NCBI GenBank assembly: GCA_002321855.1
Contig: DCMX01000030.1
Span: 1-11,987 of the forward strand
Source: Fidelibacterota bacterium UBA1611
GTDB taxonomy: Bacteria; Fidelibacterota; Marinisomatia; Marinisomatales; UBA1611
Direction of reading: 5' to 3'
Length of the DNA stretch: 11,987 nucleotides
The first letter of the stretch is position 1; each line of letters begins with the position of its first letter. The position numbers and the translations under genes were made by a program. Below the pieces are notes generated by a model. The model saw only the letters and a program-made list of their open reading frames with translations, did no database searches and was not told the DNA's origin. This document shows, piece after piece, positions 8,109-11,987 of this stretch.

Positions 8109-9314
8109 CTATCGATTCCAAGAGGAATGATGAAACCTTTTAATTAATAATGGTCCACTGATAACTGCAGGGAGCAAACTAATTGCCATAAATGGGAAAA
8201 TAGCAGATATCGTATAATGTTCAGCAATCCAACCACACACCGCAGGTGCTATACCGCCTCCTATACCAAAACTAAGGAAAAAACTTATTCCATATCCTAA
8301 ACCCCGTTGTCTTATTGATGTTAGTTCAGCAAGCAATGCATTAGAGATAGGTTGTGGCGAAAAGTGGGCAATCCCAAGCATCAGACTGACAATAATCAAA
8401 AAAAGTCCGGACGCATACCCCATCAATGCGAAAAAAGGTATATTTATCAAAACGATAAAGAATAATAGAGCAGCGCGATTATATTTATCCCCAAGAACAC
8501 CACCGATTGTTTGTCCTACTATACCACCAATAAATACTAGTGTTGTGAAGAACCCACCGCGAAGAGTCTCAGGTATATACTCAAACACGCTCCCAGTTTG
8601 AGATGCGAATAGTGATGGCATATAAGTCGTGAAACCTCCAAATGCAAATCCCATACAGATACTGATGATATAGTAAAGAGCCAAAGAGTAAATATCAGTT
8701 TTATTTGGTGATGTTACATTCTCACTATCAGAAGCACTAGAACGGTTAGGTATTAAAAGAATTGTAGCACCGGAAAGAAAAAATTGCCATACCATCCAAA
8801 TCCCAAAAGCAAATTTCCAATCACCAAATTCGGCAAAAATACCTGCGAGAAGTGGCCCTACTGCTAAACCAATAGAACCAGCAATACCGTGAATACTCAT
8901 TCCTTTACTCAAATGTTTCAACCTATGAGACAAGATTGTTAATCCTGCTGGATGGTAGATACTCGACATAGCTCCCAATACAGCAAGACCAACTGTAATC
9001 TGAAATATGGTTTGAGCGGTAACTATTATCAAAGCAGCAAACCCCGAACCGACCTGATAAATAACCAAAAGTTTTCTCCCGCCAAGCCTGCTCTCAAGTA
9101 ACCCAGCTGGAATAGCTCCTAAACCGAACATAAATGCACCAGCGGTTGCCATTAGGCCTAATGTGTCAAAACCCAATCCGTATTGCTTGTGGAAGAGGGG
9201 TAGCAAAGCTGGAAATACCAGCATTTGAGCATGAACTGCAAGATGGGATAATCCCGTAATGGTCAATACAGTTCTTTCAGTTTTACTCAAAATAGAAAGC
9301 CCCTGTCGCGGCAT
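8109..9314 (-). CDS. Major facilitator superfamily transporter, 12 helices
   Basis: The 401-residue (or shorter) membrane protein shows about twelve hydrophobic segments in two halves. They are split by a polar loop at about residues 190-208 (PNRSSASDSENVTSPNKTD). MFS motif A appears after helix 2 as GLLESRLGGRK (71-81) and recurs in the second half as GVLGDKYNR (about 272-280). The segment SSIYHPAGLTILSH (117-130) resembles a His-Pro motif I associate with fosmidomycin-resistance-like (Fsr) exporters, so an efflux role is possible. The substrate is unknown. The start is uncertain: the ATG at 9312-9314 lies in the loop of a terminator-like hairpin and would put MPRQGLSI on the N-terminus. TTG codons at 9288-9290 and 9264-9266 are alternatives, giving a protein beginning (M)SKTERTVLTITGLSH or (M)TITGLSH. 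No separate promoter is visible upstream, so expression may depend on readthrough from rplS. Confidence 0.88.
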   Translation of the reverse strand: MPRQGLSILSKTERTVLTITGLSHLAVHAQMLVFPALLPLFHKQYGLGFDTLGLMATAGAFMFGLGAIPAGLLESRLGGRKLLVIYQVGSGFAALIIVTAQTIFQITVGLAVLGAMSSIYHPAGLTILSHRLKHLSKGMSIHGIAGSIGLAVGPLLAGIFAEFGDWKFAFGIWMVWQFFLSGATILLIPNRSSASDSENVTSPNKTDIYSLALYYIISICMGFAFGGFTTYMPSLFASQTGSVFEYIPETLRGGFFTTLVFIGGIVGQTIGGVLGDKYNRAALLFFIVLINIPFFALMGYASGLFLIIVSLMLGIAHFSPQPISNALLAELTSIRQRGLGYGISFFLSFGIGGGIAPAVCGWIAEHYTISAIFPFMAISLLPAVISGPLLIKRFHHSSWNR

Positions 9315-9330
9315 ACATCCACGCAGGGGC
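9288..9330 (-). terminator. Rho-independent terminator-like hairpin after rplS
   Basis: Read on the minus strand, GCCCCTGCGTGG is followed by a 7-base loop ATGTATG and then CCGCGACAGGGGC. This forms 12 base pairs with one bulged A and one G-U pair. The U-rich tail TTTCTATTTTG follows directly (9298-9288). It starts 22 bp after the rplS stop, as expected for the end of the translation operon. The loop contains the first ATG of the MFS reading frame, so the structure could also hide that start or act as an attenuator with partial readthrough. The hairpin is seen directly; its activity is inferred. Confidence 0.8.
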
Positions 9331-9352
9331 CAATCAAGATAGGTTCAATTAT

Positions 9353-9700
9353 TTATCGTTTTTCCTTGATACGGCTAGCTTTACTACCAGTTACCCTGCG
9401 AAGGTAATTCAATTTGGCCCTGCGTACCTTCCCGCGGCGCTTGACCTCGATTTTCGCAACCATCGGAGAATGTAAGGGGAATATTCGCTCTATGCCTATA
9501 CCTCCTGATACTTTACGTACAGTAAAGGTTGCATCCAAGCTTTTACCACCACGGCGCCCTATCACAACTCCTTCGTAGCGTTGGATTCGTTCTTTGCTTC
9601 CTTCCCGGACACGTACGTTAACTACGACTGTATCACCTGCATCAAATTCGGGAAGGTCTTGTTTTAAATATTCTTTTGTGGCCTCATGAACCTTGTTCAT
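9353..9700 (-). CDS. rplS: 50S ribosomal protein L19
   Basis: L19 sits at the 30S-50S interface of the ribosome. The 115-residue length is normal. Family signatures are FDAGDTVVVNVRVREGSKER (19-38), RYEGVVIGRRGG (41-52), FTVRKVSGGIGIERIFPLHS (59-78) and KVRRAKLNYLR (91-101). The ATG at 9698-9700 gives the usual N-terminus and lies inside trmD, overlapping it by 17 bp. A GGAG sits 7 bp upstream, within the trmD coding sequence. This is the last gene of the ffh-rpsP-khpA-rimM-trmD-rplS block and is followed by a terminator-like hairpin. Confidence 0.98.
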   Translation of the reverse strand: MNKVHEATKEYLKQDLPEFDAGDTVVVNVRVREGSKERIQRYEGVVIGRRGGKSLDATFTVRKVSGGIGIERIFPLHSPMVAKIEVKRRGKVRRAKLNYLRRVTGSKASRIKEKR

Positions 9701-10424
9701 TATCTTTCTCCAATTCTACTAATGATTGTTGGTATTTCTTCCAGATATCCGGACGTTTTTCTCTTGTACTTTTTTCGGATTGTTTCCTCCTCCAAGAATC
9801 TATACTCTCGTGATTACCACTTATTAAAACACCCGGTACAGACATTCCATCAACTTTCCTTGGACGAGTATAGTGAGGATGATCCAACAAAACCTTTGCA
9901 AAAGAGTCGCTCATTGCCGAATCAAGTGAATTCAACGCTCCTGGAATTAAACGCACAATACTATCTATAATGACCATGCCACTCAACTCTCCATTGGAAA
10001 CAATATAATCACCCAACGAATATTCATGCGTGGCATATTTATCTATCACACGCTGATCGATTCCTTTGTAACGACCACAAACGATAATATGAGTTTCAAT
10101 ATTACTATTTTCTAATGCAAAATCATGGTTCCAAACCGTTCCTTGTGCTGTAGGAAACAATACGCGTGTTTCATCTTTTGAACCACCTATTTGTAAAAAT
10201 GCATCATCGATTGCCTTTAATAAAGGTTCGGCCATCATTACCATACCACTGCCCCCTCCAAATGGAGCATCATCGACCTGATGGTAATTCCCTTTTCCAT
10301 ACTCCCTGAGATCAATAATTTGAAATACCACCGCTCCATTATCCTGAGCTTGTCGCAAAATACTGTTTTCAATCAAACTACGAACTACGGTCGGAACCAT
10401 TGTGATGATAGTGATCTGCTTCAA
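9684..10424 (-). CDS. trmD: tRNA (guanine-N1)-methyltransferase TrmD
   Basis: TrmD methylates G37 of tRNAs with SAM, which prevents +1 frameshifting. The 246-residue protein shows the SPOUT-fold signatures DDAPFGGGSGMVM (51-63), VCGRYKGIDQRVID (115-128), the knot segment SLGDYIVSNGELSGM (136-150), LIPGALNS and HPHYTRPRKVDGMSVPGVL (182-200), then SGNHESIDSWRRKQS. Arg158 and Asp173 correspond to the catalytic Arg154 and Asp169 of the E. coli enzyme as I recall them. The start is a TTG at 10422-10424, forming a TTGA overlap with the rimM stop, so translation is probably coupled. The frame has no better upstream start, and MKQITIITMVP matches the family N-terminus. Nothing is missing. Confidence 0.97.
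   Translation of the reverse strand: MKQITIITMVPTVVRSLIENSILRQAQDNGAVVFQIIDLREYGKGNYHQVDDAPFGGGSGMVMMAEPLLKAIDDAFLQIGGSKDETRVLFPTAQGTVWNHDFALENSNIETHIIVCGRYKGIDQRVIDKYATHEYSLGDYIVSNGELSGMVIIDSIVRLIPGALNSLDSAMSDSFAKVLLDHPHYTRPRKVDGMSVPGVLISGNHESIDSWRRKQSEKSTREKRPDIWKKYQQSLVELEKDNEQGS
9708..9711 (-). promoter_or_regulatory. Ribosome binding site of rplS, inside trmD
   Basis: GGAG on the minus strand with a 7-base spacer to the ATG at 9700. It lies in the trmD reading frame and supports this start despite the 17-bp overlap. Confidence 0.65.
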
Positions 10425-10924
10425 TCGAGTAATCCATCCATGGGAGTGATCATGATATATTCATTCTCATAATTCACCTTTCTTACAACTTCAGTTACAA
10501 CAGGGATCAAGATCTCTCTTTCTCCATTATCTACCACATAAACATCACAACTTGGCAACCACATCACATCTTTTAAAACACCAACTATATCACCAGCATC
10601 AGTAATCACTTTAAAATCTAATAGAGCACTATCGACCAGATTGATCAGGTCATCATTGTTGGCAGAAGCATATACGATCTGTCCAATCATTTTCTCTGCT
10701 GCTTCGATGGAATTAATACCTTCGAATTTGAATCGCATTTTTTTCCCCATTCCCGAGGTATCTTCTAATATCAAAGCATTAGTTGTGTCTGGTGAAATAC
10801 CAATCGATAGCTGTTTTTCTCTAATATAATCATCACAGTATCGTGAAAGGGGACGTAATCTTACTTCACCTTTCAGTCCTGTTGTAGCAGACACTTTCGC
10901 AATGGGATGTATGCGCTCAATCAA
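10421..10924 (-). CDS. rimM: Ribosome maturation factor RimM
   Basis: RimM binds protein S19 and helps assemble the 30S head domain during 16S rRNA processing. The 167-residue protein has the N-terminal barrel signature IAKVSATTGLKGEVRLRPLS (8-27) and the GINSIEAAEKMIGQIVYA segment (69-86). The C-terminal PRC barrel runs from about residue 101 (LLDFKVITDAGDIVGVLKDV), with EILIPVVTEVV at 137-147. The chosen start is the TTG at 10922-10924, 2 bp after the khpA stop. It leaves seven residues before the conserved IAKV and has no clear Shine-Dalgarno, which suggests reinitiation after khpA. A GTG at codon 11 would cut into the conserved barrel and is less likely. Confidence 0.94.
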   Translation of the reverse strand: MIERIHPIAKVSATTGLKGEVRLRPLSRYCDDYIREKQLSIGISPDTTNALILEDTSGMGKKMRFKFEGINSIEAAEKMIGQIVYASANNDDLINLVDSALLDFKVITDAGDIVGVLKDVMWLPSCDVYVVDNGEREILIPVVTEVVRKVNYENEYIMITPMDGLLD

Positions 10925-10926
10925 AT

Positions 10927-11160
10927 TTAGTCAATCACATCAAGACGGGCTCGTTTCCCACCTTCTTTCGCATTTACAGCAAAAACAATTGTGCGAAGCG
11001 CAGAGATATTGCGCCCGCCCTTACCAATGACCTTCCCATAATCTCCATCTCCAACTGTCAGTTCATAAATAATGCGTTGTTCAGTTTCAACAGTATTCAC
11101 ATTCACTTCATCTGGTTTATCAACAAGAAGCTTTACAGCAAGCTCAATGAACTCTAGCAT
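10927..11160 (-). CDS. khpA: KH-domain RNA-binding protein KhpA
   Basis: This 77-residue protein is a single type II KH domain. The RNA-binding GXXG loop is GKGG at residues 46-49 in YGKVIGKGGRNISALRTIV. It ends with GGKRARLDVID, typical of the small family found between rpsP and rimM. In Gram-positive bacteria KhpA pairs with KhpB (Jag/EloR) and affects RNA fate and cell elongation; the role in this lineage is inferred from the family. The ATG at 11158-11160 has the strongest Shine-Dalgarno in the window, AGGAGG with a 5-base spacer. The gene lies 30 bp after rpsP and 2 bp before rimM. Confidence 0.95.
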   Translation of the reverse strand: MLEFIELAVKLLVDKPDEVNVNTVETEQRIIYELTVGDGDYGKVIGKGGRNISALRTIVFAVNAKEGGKRARLDVID

Positions 11161-11165
11161 AGCGT

Positions 11166-11171
11166 CCTCCT
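11166..11171 (-). promoter_or_regulatory. Strong ribosome binding site of khpA
   Basis: Perfect AGGAGG on the minus strand, preceded by a run of A, with a 5-base spacer (ACGCT) to the ATG at 11160. It fixes the khpA start. Confidence 0.85.
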
Positions 11172-11190
11172 TTTTTTAAAAGTCTATCTT

Positions 11191-11850
11191 CTATTCTTCC
11201 TCAGATGGATTGTCTTCCTCAACATCAATGGCATCTTCAGGAACACTTTCTTCTACAGCTATGTTTTCTTCATCGGAATTATTGCCAGAAGAAGCAACGG
11301 ATTCTTCAACATTATCCTGAGATGCTTTATCACCATCCTTCAATTTTTCAATAGATTCTTCATTTTCATCTACTGGAGATATAGACTCCGTTTGCTCTTC
11401 AACTTTAGGTGCTTCAGAATCTTCTTTTGATTTCAGTCCACCTCCTGCTTTAGCATCTACAGAGACTTTTTCTTTGTCTCGTTTTACTTCCTTTGTTTCT
11501 TTCTTAACAGCTTGGACCTTTAAGACATCTTCACGGTTCAGTTCCCATTTTTTCATCTCTTTGTCAATTTCAGCTTCATCCATACCTTGCTGTATCAGGT
11601 GCCAACGATGGGCTATACCTGCTCGGCGCATTAATTTATGGGCTGCATTTGTAGGAACAGCACCCTGGCTCAGCCAATGCAGGATACGATCACCCTTCAG
11701 GTCATAGGAATGACCATCATCAATTGGATTATACCAACCCACTTCTTCAATGGCCGCACCATCACGCTGTTTTCGAGAATCTATTACGATCAAACGATAA
11801 AAAGGTCTATTGCGTCTTCCAATACGTTTCAGTCTTATTTTCGTCGCCAA
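11191..11850 (-). CDS. rpsP: 30S ribosomal protein S16 with long acidic C-terminal extension
   Basis: S16 is an early-assembly protein of the 30S subunit. Residues 1-82 form the normal domain: ATKIRLKRIGRRNRPFYRLI, DSRKQRDGAAIEEVGWYNP and WLSQGAVPTNAAHKLMRRAG. The family is usually 80-90 residues, while this product has 219. Residues 83-130 are a charged, probably helical stretch with many Lys and Glu. Residues 141-219 are dominated by Glu, Asp, Ser and Asn, and would be disordered and strongly acidic, ending DNPSEEE. I recall shorter extensions of S16 in Bacteroidota, so the extension may be a lineage trait. The frame is unbroken to a TAG stop, with no sign of a gene fusion. The start is a TTG at 11848-11850 with AAGGAG 7 bases upstream, and gives the family N-terminus. 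Confidence 0.96.
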   Translation of the reverse strand: MATKIRLKRIGRRNRPFYRLIVIDSRKQRDGAAIEEVGWYNPIDDGHSYDLKGDRILHWLSQGAVPTNAAHKLMRRAGIAHRWHLIQQGMDEAEIDKEMKKWELNREDVLKVQAVKKETKEVKRDKEKVSVDAKAGGGLKSKEDSEAPKVEEQTESISPVDENEESIEKLKDGDKASQDNVEESVASSGNNSDEENIAVEESVPEDAIDVEEDNPSEEE

Positions 11851-11857
11851 AGTTTGT

Positions 11858-11863
11858 CTCCTT
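11858..11863 (-). promoter_or_regulatory. Ribosome binding site of rpsP
   Basis: AAGGAG on the minus strand overlapping the ffh stop codon, with a 7-base spacer to the TTG at 11850. It supports TTG as the true rpsP start. Confidence 0.8.
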
Positions 11864-11987
11864 AATTAAAGTTACTAAAGGTGTTCATTCCAGAGAATTG
11901 TGTTTGTTTCTTATTTCCAATTTTCTTCATCAGCTTGCGCATTTGTTCAAATTGTTTTAGTAAAGCATTTATTTCCTGAAGCGGCCG
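11862..11987 (-). CDS. ffh: Signal recognition particle protein Ffh, C-terminal 41 residues (cut by window edge)
   Basis: The frame entering from the right edge reads RPLQEINALLKQFEQMRKLM followed by KKIGNKKQ and a short tail ending FSNFN, then TAA at 11862-11864. The pattern of a Leu-rich helix with LLKQFEQMRKLMKK matches the end of the Ffh M domain, which binds signal peptides and 4.5S RNA. Ffh directly before rpsP is a classic gene order in many bacteria, and this supports the call despite the short length. The stop is 11 bp before the rpsP start and overlaps its ribosome binding site. The GTPase domain lies outside the window. Confidence 0.88.
   Translation of the reverse strand, partial: RPLQEINALLKQFEQMRKLMKKIGNKKQTQFSGMNTFSNFN

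Noticed and set aside
9684..10423. TGA stops of rimM, trmD, yicC and the barrel protein as possible selenocysteine codons
   Set aside because: Each product is already full length for its family. yicC and the barrel protein have TGA followed at once by TAA, and reading past the rimM and trmD stops gives only short out-of-frame sequence in the next gene.

Overview
All recognisable genes in this window lie on the minus strand, so transcription runs from the right end (11987) to the left end (1). The order is ffh (3' end), rpsP, khpA, rimM, trmD, rplS, a terminator-like hairpin, an MFS transporter, selA, selB, mutS, a PorV/PorQ-like outer-membrane protein, yicC, and gmk (5' end). Coding density is very high. 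The largest gap is 107 bp, several genes overlap, and there is no stretch over 300 bp without a gene. I saw no tRNA, rRNA, CRISPR array, insertion sequence or long repeat.

The sequence is AT-rich. The outer-membrane beta-barrel protein indicates a diderm bacterium. A PorV/PorQ-type protein and a ribosomal protein S16 with a long acidic tail both recall the Fibrobacterota-Chlorobiota-Bacteroidota (FCB) group. An uncultured marine lineage such as Marinimicrobia would fit, but that is an inference from protein style and gene order, not a demonstrated placement.

The right third (9353-11987) is a conserved translation operon. It holds the signal recognition particle protein Ffh, ribosomal proteins S16 and L19, the KH-domain RNA-binding protein KhpA, the 30S maturation factor RimM and the tRNA m1G37 methyltransferase TrmD. 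Spacings are short or overlapping, and three of the five complete genes start with TTG. The operon appears to end at a 12-bp GC-rich hairpin with a U-rich tail just after rplS (9288-9330). Unusually, the first ATG of the next gene lies in the loop of that hairpin.

The middle (4837-9314) holds a 12-helix MFS transporter of unknown substrate, then selA and selB. These two encode the bacterial enzymes that make Sec-tRNA(Sec) and deliver it to UGA codons. The organism therefore probably encodes selenoproteins, although selC, selD and any selenoprotein gene must lie elsewhere. selB overlaps mutS, the mismatch-recognition ATPase, by 8 bp.

The left third (1-4844) has mutS, the outer-membrane protein whose start lies inside the mutS 3' end, the YicC endoribonuclease, and guanylate kinase, which overlaps yicC through an ATGA junction. 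Most of the window is housekeeping. I did not find a clearly new system. The points most worth a second look are the start codon inside a terminator, the S16 acidic tail, the acidic insert in the barrel protein, and the placement of the selenocysteine genes.
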